In this document: piece after piece, positions 10,846-21,040 of the stretch
Numbering within the stretch: position 1 is the first letter of the stretch
Layout of the letters: every line of letters starts with the position of its first letter
NCBI GenBank assembly: GCA_036346275.1
Contig: CM070715.1
Coordinates: 71,969,667-72,033,666, forward strand
Source: Otatea glauca
Taxonomy: Eukaryota > Streptophyta > Magnoliopsida > Poales > Poaceae
Length of the DNA: 64,000 nt
Direction: 5' to 3'
Position numbers and translations under genes: made by a program
The notes under the pieces: model-generated
Database searches by the model: none
What the model saw: only the letters and a program-made list of their open reading frames with translations
What the model was told of the DNA's origin: nothing

Positions 10846-12769
10846 TCAAGATTTATGTGGAGTATGTGAAATATCTCCCCCTGAAATCTGCACTTCTCTA
10901 AGTCTCATCATCCCAATCCCTTTAACGCACCTTTCAAAGGTAGATGCTGGGAGTGATTTAGTGAACAAGTCTGCAAGATTTTCACACGACTTAGTATGCA
11001 GTATCTTGATCTCATTCATTTTATGCAATTCATGAGCATAGAAGAACTTAGGGTTGATATGCTTCGTGAGATTGCTCTTCACATAACTCATTTGCACTTG
11101 AGAAACACAAGTTGCATTATCTTCATAAATGATCGTGGGAGTTTGCTCAATGTTCAAGCCACATGACTTCTAGATGTGGTGAACCATTCTTCGGAGCCAT
11201 GCACATTCATGGGAGGCTTCATACAAAGCAATGATTTTCGAGTGGTTTGTCGACATCGAGACAAGAGTCTGTTTAGACGACTTCCAGGAAACTGTTGTTC
11301 CTCCACACAAGAAAACATACCCAGTTTGGAACTTGCCAGAATGCAGGTCTGATAAGTACCCAGCATCGGCGTAGCCAACCAAATTCAGTTCATTGTTTCT
11401 TCTGTAGAACAAGCCGAGATCTTTGCTTCCTTGGAGGTAACGGAAGATGTCCTTGATCCCTTTCCAATGCCTTTTGATGGATTCTGCACTGTACCGGGCT
11501 AGCAAATTCACAGCGAACGCAATGTTCGGCATGGTGCTATTCGCAAGGTACATGAGCGCTCCAACTGCACTCAGATATGGGAATTCTGCTCGCAGGACTT
11601 CCTCCCCCTCTTCTCTAGGCCTGTATGGGTCTAGGTTTGCTTGGAGTGACCTTCCGACCATTAGAGTCTTTGCAGGATATACCTTTTCAAAACCAAATCT
11701 TTCCAACACTTTCTACGTGTAGGATGATTGGTGTACCAAGATTCCTCCTTGGACATGCTCAAGCTGCAAGCCTAAACAAAACTTGGTTTTACCCAAATCC
11801 TTCATTTCAAACTCAGACTTCAAGTATGAGCATGCTTCTTCAATTTCTTTATCCGTCCCAATGATGTTCAAGTCATCTACATAGACGGAGATTATACAGA
11901 ATCCATTCGGGGATCGCTGTATAAACACGCATGGACAATCTTCGTTGTTCGTGTAGCCTTTCTTGCAGAGAAAGTCACTCAAGCGATTGTACCACATTCT
12001 TCCTGACTGTTTTAGCCCATACAGTGATTTCTCCAATTTCATACTATACATGTTTCTATTTGCTCTGTCTTGGTTCGGGATAGGAATACCTTCTGGTACT
12101 TTCATGTATATCTCCGAATCCAAGTTCCCATACAACATCCATTAGCTTCATTTTGAACTTCAAGTTGACTGCCATTGAGATCAAATATCTAAAGGTAATT
12201 CCTCCCATGACCGGAGAATAGGTTTCTTCATAATCAACCCCAGGACGTTGAGTGAAACCTTGAGCTACAAGCATTGCCTTGTACCTTACAACTTCGTTGT
12301 TTTCATTCCTCTTCCGAACAAAGACCCATTTGTGACCTACAGGGTTTATATGGGGAGGTGTGCGGCATACGGGCCCAAACACCTCTCTCTTGTTTAGAGA
12401 GACTAACTCTGTAGTGATTGCCTTCTTCTATTCTTCCCAATCTAGCCTTTTCTTGCACTCTGCGAGAGATGCAGGCTCGGGATCATGATCAATGATTGAG
12501 GCAATCTTCTTTGCAAAGTATGCATCGACATTGGTTGTTGCTCTATTCAGGGATTCTCCTGTTATTACAAACTTTATGGCCATTTCATCATGGGGTGCTT
12601 CATGCACTTCTACTTGCTCTTCGCTGCTATTTCCTATCGCAGGAGTAAGTTCCTTTAGCTTTTCATCGCCCATGTGTGCGCACACATTATTTTCGGTGGC
12701 TTCCTGTAGTAGAAGATTCAAGTCTGGAATTGCCTTTTCCGTTGGCTTCTTTCCAGTGCCAGGTCTCAA
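10846..12769 (-). pseudogene. C1 reverse transcriptase and RNase H
   Basis: In order on the minus strand: KWVFVRKRNENNEVVRYKA and LVAQGFTQRPGVDYEETYSP (about 12.3 kb), MWYNRLSDFL, the catalytic VYVDDLNIIGT near 11.87 kb, EMKDLGKTKFCLGLQLE, YLSAVGALMYLANSTMPNI, then RNase H with VGYADAGYLSD and the terminal IYEDNATCV...NLADLFTKSLP. These are the hallmarks of the copia polymerase. Nonsense codons lie near 12427 (a Trp expected) and 11710, and there are frame changes near 12.1 kb and 11.16 kb. The catalytic YVDD is intact. Confidence 0.9.
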
Positions 12770-12787
12770 CTGGCTCCCCTTCTTTCC

Positions 12788-14513
12788 TTAGGGCATTTTT
12801 GTGATTGGTTGTGGTAAGTCCTCTTGCCTAGTTTTCTTCGGAGACGTACTTTGGGTTTGAGGAGCCAGATTTCCTGTTCTTTTTCTTTGAGGCCTTTGAA
12901 CAGGATGAGGGATACCTTCTGCTTTCTTTGGTATTTCCACCCTCTCTGGCGCATTTCTTGCGGGTATATGCGACTTAACCACGCCCTTCAGATCACAAAA
13001 ATGATCAGGCAGTTCATTTGCTAAATTCTGCAAATCAATTATCTTCTGGACTTCTTGATTTGCTTCATTGGTGCGGGGGTCATGTGCAGGGATCCCAGTG
13101 GAATGCCATATGATTTCCCGGCATTTTTCATCCAAAGGTTGATTTCCTCCCCCTAATGACGGGAAACGATCATCGTCAAATATGCAATCAGCGAATCGGG
13201 CTGTATGCAAGTCTCCAGTCATGGGTTCCAAATACCTGATTATGGATGCACTCCCATAACCAACGTTATATCCCAAACTTGCGGAGAGGGCCCATTACAG
13301 TCCACTGTGGGGGTGGTATAGGAACATATACCATACAACCAAATTTTCTGAGATGGGAGATTTTTGGGATGACCCCGTGTACTAGATGCATAGGGGAATA
13401 GATGTTGTAGGCCGAAGGTCTGAAATTGATGAGAGCTGCTGCGTGCAGGACTGCGTGTCCCCAACAAGTGTTGGGCAAGTTACAACTCTGCAAAAGCGGT
13501 CTAGCAATGAATTTAATCATCTTTATTAGTTCTTTAGCTAGTCCATTCTGCGTATGGACGTGCGGTATGGAGTGCTCAACTGCTATCCCTGTTGCAGTGC
13601 AATAATCATCAAATGCCTTTGAAGTAAATTCACCAACATTGTCCATTCTAATGGACTTCACACGATGATCAGGGAAAGCATTCTTAATTCTTATGATCTG
13701 CGAGATCAGCTTTGCAAAAGCATGGTTTCTTGTTGACAATAAGCATACATGCGACCATTTTGAGGAAGCATCGATGAGCACCATGAAGTACTGAAACGGC
13801 CCTAATAAGGGCTGAATCGGGCCGCAAATATCCACCTGGATGCGTTCCAGGAATGCAGGGATTTCACTTTGCACTTTCATGACAGAGGGTCTAGTTATTA
13901 ATTTCCCGATGGCACATGCAGGGCACACAAAATCTTCATGATTTGGGAAATTCTTAACATTAATGTCATGACCTTGTGAGTTGTTCACTATATTTCTCAT
14001 CATTCTAAGACCAGGATGACCTAATCTACAATGCCATAAAGAAAATATCTCAGAGCTTCTAAAGACAGTCTTCAAGGAAGTATACACTTCGGGTGCATGT
14101 ATTTTCGTGTAGTACAACTCAAATTCATATGAGGGACATTTTTCTAATACCATTTTTTCACATACCGCATGCTTCACAACGCACAAGTATTCTTTGCCAT
14201 TTTCTTCATTGGTTTCTACGTGAAAAACATTGGCACGGATGTCTTTGAAACTTAAGAGAGTGCGCGTTGATTCTGGGTACAAAAGGGCTTCTTCAATTAC
14301 CAAAGTTGTATCCATTAGCAATATAATTGTAGCTCTTCCGGAGCCTATTATATAAGAATCGCTTCTTGCGATCGTATTAATCCTTCTAGCGTTCTTCGTG
14401 ATCGACTGGAAGTATTTGGACTCTCTTAAGATAGTATTTGTTGTGCCACTATCAATAATACATATCTCCTCCATTTGGGCGCTACACGATTTTGAAAAAA
14501 AATATAATTTCAA
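12788..14513 (-). pseudogene. C1 protease and integrase
   Basis: Starts with an aspartic protease site IIDSGTTNTIL (about residue 20 of the 415-residue ORF). Next is the GAG-pre-integrase zinc finger with LWHCRLGHPG and CPACAIGK, then the DDE core: IQVDICGP, SIRMDNVGEF and QNGLAKELI supply D, D and E. The integrase C-terminal region continues in a second frame (13276 down to 12788) after a frameshift at about 13.27 kb. The ORF is separated from gag by a gag stop codon and about 180 bp of AT-rich DNA. Confidence 0.9.
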
Positions 14514-14692
14514 TCAGACAGCGGCAAAATAATCCCAAACATTGCTTGCAAATTAAAGAATACTGGAATAAAGAATAAATTGCATATTTATTCATGAGAA
14601 AAGGATATGCTCTTCTAGAGCTTACAATTTATTATTCAAAAGAAATTCGCTAACAACCATAATCTAAAAAAACAAATAATGCAATTCATGCA
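14514..14692 (-). other. AT-rich spacer between gag and pol of C1
   Basis: Between the gag stop and the protease ORF. On the sense strand it ends in a T-rich tract and CGTGTAG just before coding sequence resumes, which looks like an intron acceptor; a clear donor is not identified. It may be a spliced segment or a non-coding spacer. Confidence 0.4.
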
Positions 14693-15747
14693 TTAAACGG
14701 AATCTGTAAAATAAGCATTGACTTCTGCCTCTATGTCATCGACAGAAGTTTTCTCTTCATTTGTCATAAGCTTGGCTGCAGCATCGATGTCCAGGCTAGT
14801 CTGTGTGGATGAGGCAAGTGGGGTATCCATATCCATGGCATCGTTATCATCAATCTTGGCGAAGTGCGCCTCTGTTGGGGCATTTTCTTTTGCCTTCTTC
14901 TTAGCCTGATATGCGTTGATCACTTCCTTGGATTCCCAACATATCTTTGACCAGTGTCCCCAAGTGTCACACTTGAAGCACGTTTGGTTCTGCTGTCCAT
15001 ACGGCTTAGCATGCGCCTTTTCCTTGTCATCCTTCTTCACTTGGGTTTTGGACTTTCCCTTGGCCTGATACCTCTCTTTTCCACCCTGCTTGCCCTTCTT
15101 TCTATGAGTGGGTTTTTTCACCTTATAGCTATTGGCATTGACTTTTGTGCCAGTGCCCCTTCCAGGTGGCTGTGAGATGAAGTTCTTGCGTAAAACATCG
15201 TCTTATGACTCCACAACTTGCATGACATCAATCAGTTCGCTATACTCCTTGTATGCGTCCTGGCGATAGCTGCGGGCACTCTGGATAGCATTTGGGTGAA
15301 AAGTGGAGAAAGTCTTCTCAATCTTCTCCTCATCAGTGATTTTCTTGCCACATAGGGAGAGATTGGTACAAATTCATGCAAGCGTAATGTACTCGAACAC
15401 TGCTCGTAGTCCGCAAACCTCAAGCGGACCCAATCTTGCTGTGCTTGGGTCAAGATGGTGTACTTGAGCTTCTCGAACCCCTTCTGAAGTGCAGTCCAAA
15501 GCTCAAGTGCACTCTCAGCCATGTATTCATTCTTCAAAGTGGCTGAGAGGTGATGCCAGAGGAAGTGCAAGGCTTGATCGTTCTGCTCGGCGGTAGGTTG
15601 CACGTCCTTCGAGGACCTTAGACCGATCGTAGCACGGAGCTTCTTGCCCCCAAGTACGATCTTCATGTCCGATGCCCAAGTGAGGTAGTTCTAACCGTGC
15701 GGGGCCAGTTCTTCAAACTCACGGTTCACGATGCCGGACATCTGCAT
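14693..15747 (-). pseudogene. C1 gag
   Basis: The reading starts at ATG 15747 (MQMSGIVNREFEELAPHG) and hits a TAG four codons before the conserved YLTWASDMKIVLGGKK. The capsid-type domain follows (ALHFLWHHLSATLKNEYM, ALELWTALQKGFEKLK), broken by a frameshift near 15.37 kb. The C-terminal part (15121-14693) is Lys-rich and holds one zinc knuckle, CFKCDTWGHWSKIC (CX2CX4HX4C). It ends with an acidic tail and its own stop codon (AYFTDSV). Confidence 0.85.
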
Positions 15748-16660
15748 GATTTCAAAATTCTGTCATTAGATTATTGCGTGTAATATAATAGAAAATGGTT
15801 GCAAAAACATAATGGACAGTAATAAATTGCCATGTATTCCCAGTATACTAAATAAAGCAAAGAATTCAAAATCCATAAAGAATATTCATAAATGCAGAGA
15901 ATAAAGCTAGGAAACTTAAAATAGAGCCAAAATTTTTTTTTGGATTTTTCTAGCAATTTTCCAAAAAAATTCTACTATTTTTTTTCTTTTCTCTTTTTCC
16001 TTTTTTTTCTCGGCCGAAACGGCCACTAGGCCGTGCCCTTTTTTCTCTTTTTTTTTCTTTGGCCCATTAGTGCCTAGCGGCTAGGGTTCCCACACGTGCG
16101 CTTCCACAGCGAAGGCCGCCGCCTCCAAGCTTCTCCACGCGTGCGCCTTCCTACACGCGTGCCGCCTCGCCTTCTCACCGATACGGCTTCTTCCCCGCGT
16201 GCCGCCTCTCCAGCTTCTTCGTCGGCGAGCTTGCTTCGGGCGCCGCCGCTGCTTCGGGCAATGAGCTGGCGCCTTCGCTTCGGGCGCTGTCGGTGCGGCG
16301 AAGGGCGCGGGCGCTCGCGCGCACGGAGGCGATGCGCGATGGCGACGTGGCGGCGCGCGGCGGGCGAAGCGTAACCGTCGCACCGACGAGGGCGAGGGCG
16401 TGGCTTCGTGCACGGCCGTCGAGGGCGCGGCTTCGTGCGCGGTCGGCAGCGGCAACGAGCTGCGGGAGCGAAAACCGAGGCGACGGTTTTTTTATGGATG
16501 AACAATAGCTTCGTGTATTGTAGCTTCATGTCGTTGTAGCTTCTTGCCACGTGACGAACACAATACCATATGCGTAGGATAGATGCATGCATAGAATCAA
16601 CAAGCGATTAGACTCAATTGCTGAAACCCACCTTTTCAATCTGTTCGCCGGTAGAGCTTC
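15748..16660 (-). other. C1 5' leader
   Basis: An unusually long (~0.9 kb) leader between primer site and gag. 16080-16480 is very GC-rich and open on several frames, giving Arg/Pro/Ala-rich readings with no recognisable domain. 15770-16070 is A/T-rich with pyrimidine runs. I treat the ORFs here as composition artefacts. Confidence 0.5.
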
Positions 16661-16672
16661 GTGCTGATAACG
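16661..16672 (-). other. C1 primer-binding site
   Basis: Sense CGTTATCAGCACG directly after the 5' LTR. GTTATCAGCACG-type sites are known in plant copia elements and pair with an internal tRNA-Met fragment. Confidence 0.7.
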
Positions 16673-16899
16673 TGTTAGGGAACCTCGCTATCGAATAGTC
16701 CGGGGTTCCCGAACAATCTAATAATTGTGGAGAACAGAGAGACAAGAGAGACACAGGTTTAGGGAGGAACGGCGAGAGAATTCTTTATTGCTTTCAATTG
16801 TGTACAATGGAGAACCCCCCTCCTCCTTATATAGTATTCGCCTAGTGTTTTGGCTAAGGGACTATCGTGGACCTTCGTGGGCCACATGGTTTCCCAACA
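16673..16899 (-). repeat. C1 5' LTR
   Basis: Partner of 10380-10605, TGTTAGGG to CCCAACA, followed by the duplication AGAAT (16900-16904). Confidence 0.95.
16827..16834 (-). promoter_or_regulatory. TATA box of the C1 5' LTR
   Basis: Sense CTATATAAGG inside the 5' LTR and conserved in the 3' LTR; a plausible Pol II core promoter for the element RNA. Confidence 0.55.
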
Positions 16900-16904
16900 A
16901 GAAT
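16900..16904. repeat. Target-site duplication of C1 (right)
   Basis: AGAAT, identical to 10375-10379. Confidence 0.9.
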
Positions 16905-17677
16905 AAGTTGACGAGGATTTTGAGGGCAAAGCTGTAGTATAGATTAGCGATGTTTTTTAAGGAAAAGAGGCAAAAAGGGGTAGGTATAGGTTCGCAATTA
17001 AGATCGATTAACACATAAAGGAAGTGATGGTGTTAGGTAAGATTAATTTAATCGGAATCATTAAGGTAATGATCACCATCCTAATTTGACTATCCTTGGT
17101 ACTACTCCATATACTATAGGCCACATATACAGCTACTAGTCTTGATTGGCGTTAATTATTGCTACTTTGACATCACAGCTAGTTGACAGCACTACATTAT
17201 CTGAAGATTCTTTCGTTTAGTGTAGACTAAATTTCTCTATTTGTTGTTGGTACATAGTAGCACGCTAGCACGTAGGCCTGCTTGCCTGGCTCAATAATTA
17301 GTTCCTAGGCTAGCGTATTTTAGTGCTAAAGATTTTGACGATGTCTGCAAAGTAACTTAGGGTTTCATTTTCTGGTATCCTCTTGTAACGCTGAAGATTT
17401 TGAGGACGCTAGATCGAGTTTCGTATTTGTTCTGACTGGGAACAAAAAGGCTGTTCCTTGCTAAAAACAAAGACACTTCTTTTCGGAAGTTTTGATGTCG
17501 TCACTTTTTTTTGTCTCATCTCTGACCGCGGAAGTACTGGTAGATGGCACGTGTCACCTGTTGCGCTTTCGGAGTTTGGAAGGAGCTACCAAGCTAGGGG
17601 ATTAGATTAAAAAGAATTATAAAAATGCTAGAAAAGTGATAAATTTAGAAGTTTTATGACGACAGACTCAAGTAGTT
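16905..17677. other. Unassigned
   Basis: Flank of C1. No coding or repeat signal that I can name. Confidence 0.3.
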
Positions 17678-18289
17678 GTTACAATAAACTAAGCTAGCTC
17701 CAAAATCCGGCAGGTTAAATATGTGATTGGTATGTAGTCCTGTTATTGAGTACGATGACATGTATCTAGTCTGAAAGGATTTGGAAAGTTGTGCTATAAT
17801 AAGTATGAAATGAATCGTAATAGAATCATGATTCCTACTTTCTTTTGGTGGAGGATTCCTACTTCTCTTTGGAGAAGGACTAAGGGGAATATACAAACCT
17901 ATAAGGTGGTCGAAGAGAACCTGTGCAACCAAAGCAACCAAGCAAGAGGAGCTCATCCTAAGGTAGAGGTACACGAGAGGATTAGAGGCTAGGTTATTCT
18001 TTAGCACTAAATACTTATATAGGGCAAGGATCAAATGGTCTTAAAGGTTTAAGAGAGTTGTGAGAGAGTGACAATCCCTTGTACTCTTTTGAGATTGTGC
18101 TTAAAGCATTTGCAGTCCGCTTTGTCAAATCTTTTTCTCTCGTCATGATTGCTTCATCGCCGTTATTTTGGTTCTCTCTACGAGATTCAATTTCTTTGTT
18201 CTTGATACCGTGCATGCTCGTGCAGTATCTCACAAACTCTGACCCGATCTGGAGGTTGCTACGCATAAAAAGGGTATCAGAGTGTAACA
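17678..18289 (+). repeat. C2 5' LTR (proposed limits)
   Basis: Starts TGTTACAA and ends GTGTAACA, giving the inverted TGTTA/TAACA ends usual for copia LTRs. The right limit is fixed by the adjacent primer site; the left limit is the best TGTTA candidate and cannot be checked without the second LTR. Confidence 0.5.
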
Positions 18290-18291
18290 AG

Positions 18292-18304
18292 TAGTATCAG
18301 AGCC
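18292..18304 (+). other. C2 primer-binding site
   Basis: TAGTATCAGAGCC, one base from the initiator tRNA-Met complement TGGTATCAGAGC. Confidence 0.7.
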
Positions 18305-18379
18305 AAAAGCCAGATTAATCTGATTTCCAAGAAGATTAGCAAAATCCTAGGTGGCACAAAATCAATATCGAATCGATGA

Positions 18380-19060
18380 TATGGAACCAATTGGAGTGTG
18401 GTGAATGATGCCTTTGTCAAGCAAGAGTTAATCGTTGTTCTTGAAAAGAACAAACTAGAAAAGACATCCAAAGCAGACCGGAAGGAGCGGAAGGCTGTCA
18501 GTACAATCCATCCATGTCTCTCTGGTGTGGTAAAGTACTTAGTGATAAAGGAGAATTCGTCAAATGAATTATAGAAGGACTTAGAAGAATTATATATCAC
18601 AAAGTAGCTAACAAACTGGTGGGTTCTAAAGAGACAATTGTATAGGTTGATATGGAGGAAGACACAAGGTTAATTGACCATCTCAATATCTTCAAAAATC
18701 TTATCACACGACTGACTAGTGTGGATTAGAAAATTAAGAATAATGATAAGGTCTTCGTACTGGCATCATCTCTACCACCATCCTAAGAGCAATTGGTGAT
18801 GAATATTCTCATCGGGAAAGTACTCTCAACTTCAATGAGACAGTTGCATATCTGTTGGAGGCGGAGTCTTTGAAAAGCTACTAGAGTATTCATCCTCAGG
18901 TGATCAAGCATTGACTATAGTAGACGTTACGAGCAAAAAGGAGAGTCATAGGAAGAAGGACAAGAGCAAGAGCACAAGTGTATGCTATTTACGCGACGAT
19001 GAAGGTCATATGATAAAAGATTGTTCTAGTTTGAAGAAAATGCAAGGTGCATGCTAAATG
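18380..19060 (+). pseudogene. C2 gag remnant
   Basis: Scattered frames match a Tork/Tnt1-type gag: KDLEELYITK, then LKRQLYRL, DHLNIF, ASSLPP and STLNFNETVAYLLEAES, and a Lys-rich stretch with a zinc-knuckle remnant (GHMIKDC). Many stops and frameshifts (for example TAG near 18570 and 18730) make it non-functional. No protease or pol follows. Confidence 0.65.
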
Positions 19061-19331
19061 GTAGTAGCAGCAAAATATGATTCTGACATACTTGTCAATC
19101 AGTCAATTAAATACTTCTCATGGATGGTTATTTGAGTCGGTTTGTTGCTTCCACATATATTCAGCAAAGGAGATGTTTGATTAAGGATCTCTATGCCCGT
19201 AGACGGATTGCAAGGAATATAAGATTATTGAGGTGGTAAAAGACCATGTGGAGGTCTACCCAAGGGTGTGATGAGTAATTGATTGTATTCGAGCTTTTGG
19301 TGCTCAAGGTTGATTTTGATTTGAGTCTATC

Positions 19332-19580
19332 CTGGTCGAAGATCAGTGGTCGGATCTCGAGTGGTCTGGACTTTGGCTAGTCGAAGACCAGTGGTCGGAC
19401 CTCGAGTGGTCTGGACTTTGGCTGGTCGAAGACCAGTGGTCGGACCTCGAGTGGTCTGGACTTTGGCTGGTCGAAGACCAGTGGTCGGACCTCGAGAGGT
19501 GTAGACTTTCGCTGGTCAAACACCAGTGGTCCGACCTCGAGTGGTCTGGACTTTGCCTGGTCGAAGACCAGTGGTCGAGT
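19332..19580 (+). repeat. 45-bp minisatellite in the C3 5' LTR
   Basis: Five tandem copies of a 45-bp unit (CTGGTCGAAGACCAGTGGTC ... GGACTTTGG) plus a partial sixth. The unit contains GGTCGAAGACC, an imperfect palindrome. It is absent from the 3' LTR. Confidence 0.9.
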
Positions 19581-20166
19581 GACTCGAGTAGAGTGAGAAT
19601 CGAGAAGTATCGAGTAGGGATGCTGCTAGGTCGAGCGGTGAGTTAGCTCTAGTTATACCCCGTCGGCTTGTGGTCGAGTGACTCGAGTAGAGTGAGAACC
19701 GATAAGTATTGAGTAGGGTTACTCGATGCTCGATATCTCGACTCATCGACTCGATTTTGAGCAAAGTGGGCAATGATATGTGATGTGTTTCTTTATTTCT
19801 TATGGTTGCAGGACGACGGTGCTAGATCATGGTGAGGCGGAGGATGACCGGGACTAGGCGAGGTGCGTCGGAGGTCCAGACGGTCGAGTATCGTCGGAAG
19901 ATGATCGGAGATGGAGTCGCTGCGATTCTAGAAGACAAGGAATGGATGAGATGCTAGCTAAGAGCTGCTCGGATCAAGGAGGGCCTTCGGATAACGGTCT
20001 AGGTGATAGAGTAGCGGGTCTAGTTAGTATGCCTTGAAAACCCGGTGTGCTTGTTGGGTTTCGGGTTAGCCCATGTAAGGCTGTGTGTGGGAATCATCCT
20101 AACCCTTCATGGTGGTCCTTAGGGCATAAGGATCTCATCCAAGGGTGGAGGGTGACTCAAAGATAG

Positions 20167-20174
20167 TATAAATA
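20167..20174 (+). promoter_or_regulatory. TATA box of the C3 5' LTR
   Basis: TATAAATA followed by GAGGGAG, conserved in the 3' LTR at about 30484-30491. Confidence 0.6.
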
Positions 20175-21006
20175 GAGGGAGAGGAGTGGCCTTCCTCCGT
20201 TGAAGGATTTAGAAGTTTTGGATCCTTTGAGCTTTTTGCCCACTTTGTTGTGAGGCTTTGTAAACTTTCCTTCCAGAAATACAAAACACTTTCTATCATG
20301 CTTGAATTTACATTACGCATTAAATTCAGCAACTTACTTTCAAGCATTTAAATTCCGCACTTCATTCTTGCAATCTACTTATACGTAATTTGGATTTGCC
20401 TCCCCTCCTTTTACTTGCTATTGCCTCTTATTTTGAAGGATTGTTGCGTTTTTGTGTTGCAAGAAATCGATATTGTGTTCTTGAGTGATTCATTCTTATA
20501 GATCGTATTTGCGGAAATTTTGACTTGAGTTCTTGCTTGCTGTGACAAGTGGGAGGTTATCCAAGATCATATTGATTATCAAAACCCCACGAGCAAGTCC
20601 AAGATCAAATTCTTGTGTTTTGCTTGAACTTGATGTGTTTTTCCTTTCAGGGAAAAAAGGTCAGAACTTTGACGTCAATCGTTGCGATTGAAGGTTGGAA
20701 TAAGTTCCTGACATCCTTAAGATCACATCTACCAAGTTTTATAAGTTTTTGTCCAGCCGATCAAAAGATTCCTCAAGATTTGCTTTTAAGTCGTGCTATT
20801 TTCAGACTCTATTCTTGCTACTGTTCTTCAGTCCGGTACTACCGTCCCCCTTCGGTAGCACCGCCCGTACAGAGCAGTTACTCCTTCCCATTTGCTCCTT
20901 TTTGATTGATTTGTTTATGGGCTTGGTTAAATCATTTTTTAGTATGGGAAATTTCAGATTTGGGATCATTCACCCCCCTCTCTGATCGCCATTTCGGTCC
21001 TTCAAA

Positions 21007-21019
21007 TAGTATCAGAGCC
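21007..21019 (+). other. C3 primer-binding site
   Basis: TAGTATCAGAGCC two bases after the LTR end, close to the initiator tRNA-Met complement. Confidence 0.75.
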
Positions 21020-21040
21020 GGTTTTGCTCTTCTATAGATC

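Larger units (their letters stand above)
10380..16899 (-). mobile_element. Copia retrotransposon C1, full length, decayed
   Basis: 6.5-kb element on the minus strand with 226- and 227-bp LTRs (TGTTAG...CCAACA), the duplication AGAAT, a tRNA-like primer site next to the 5' (right) LTR and a polypurine tract next to the 3' (left) LTR. Domain order is gag, protease, integrase, reverse transcriptase, RNase H, as in Ty1/copia. The LTRs differ at about ten bases and two small indels by eye. Several TAG codons and frameshifts break the polyprotein. Confidence 0.95.
17678..19236 (+). mobile_element. Copia element C2, 5' end only
   Basis: An LTR-like unit with TGTTA/TAACA ends is followed by a primer-binding site and a decayed gag. 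The element stops where C3 starts (19237). The missing pol does not resume after C3 at 31409, so the two are joined by a rearrangement or deletion rather than simple nesting. Confidence 0.6.
19237..21004 (+). repeat. C3 5' LTR
   Basis: Starts TAAAAGACCATGTGGAGG (a mutated TGAAAGACC) and ends CGGTCCTTCA, followed by the primer site. It shares long blocks with 29941-31408 (ATCATGGTGAGGCGGAGG, GTATAAATAGAGG, CACCCCCCTC). It differs from the right LTR mainly by the repeat array at 19332-19580 and the 19600-19760 text. Confidence 0.9.

Noticed and set aside
16074..16592. ORFs of up to 172 codons rich in Arg/Pro/Ala
   Set aside because: Overlapping open frames on both strands of GC-rich leader DNA, with no domain.
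18015..18600. Minus-strand ORFs of about 100 codons
   Set aside because: Antisense to the C2 LTR and gag remnant.
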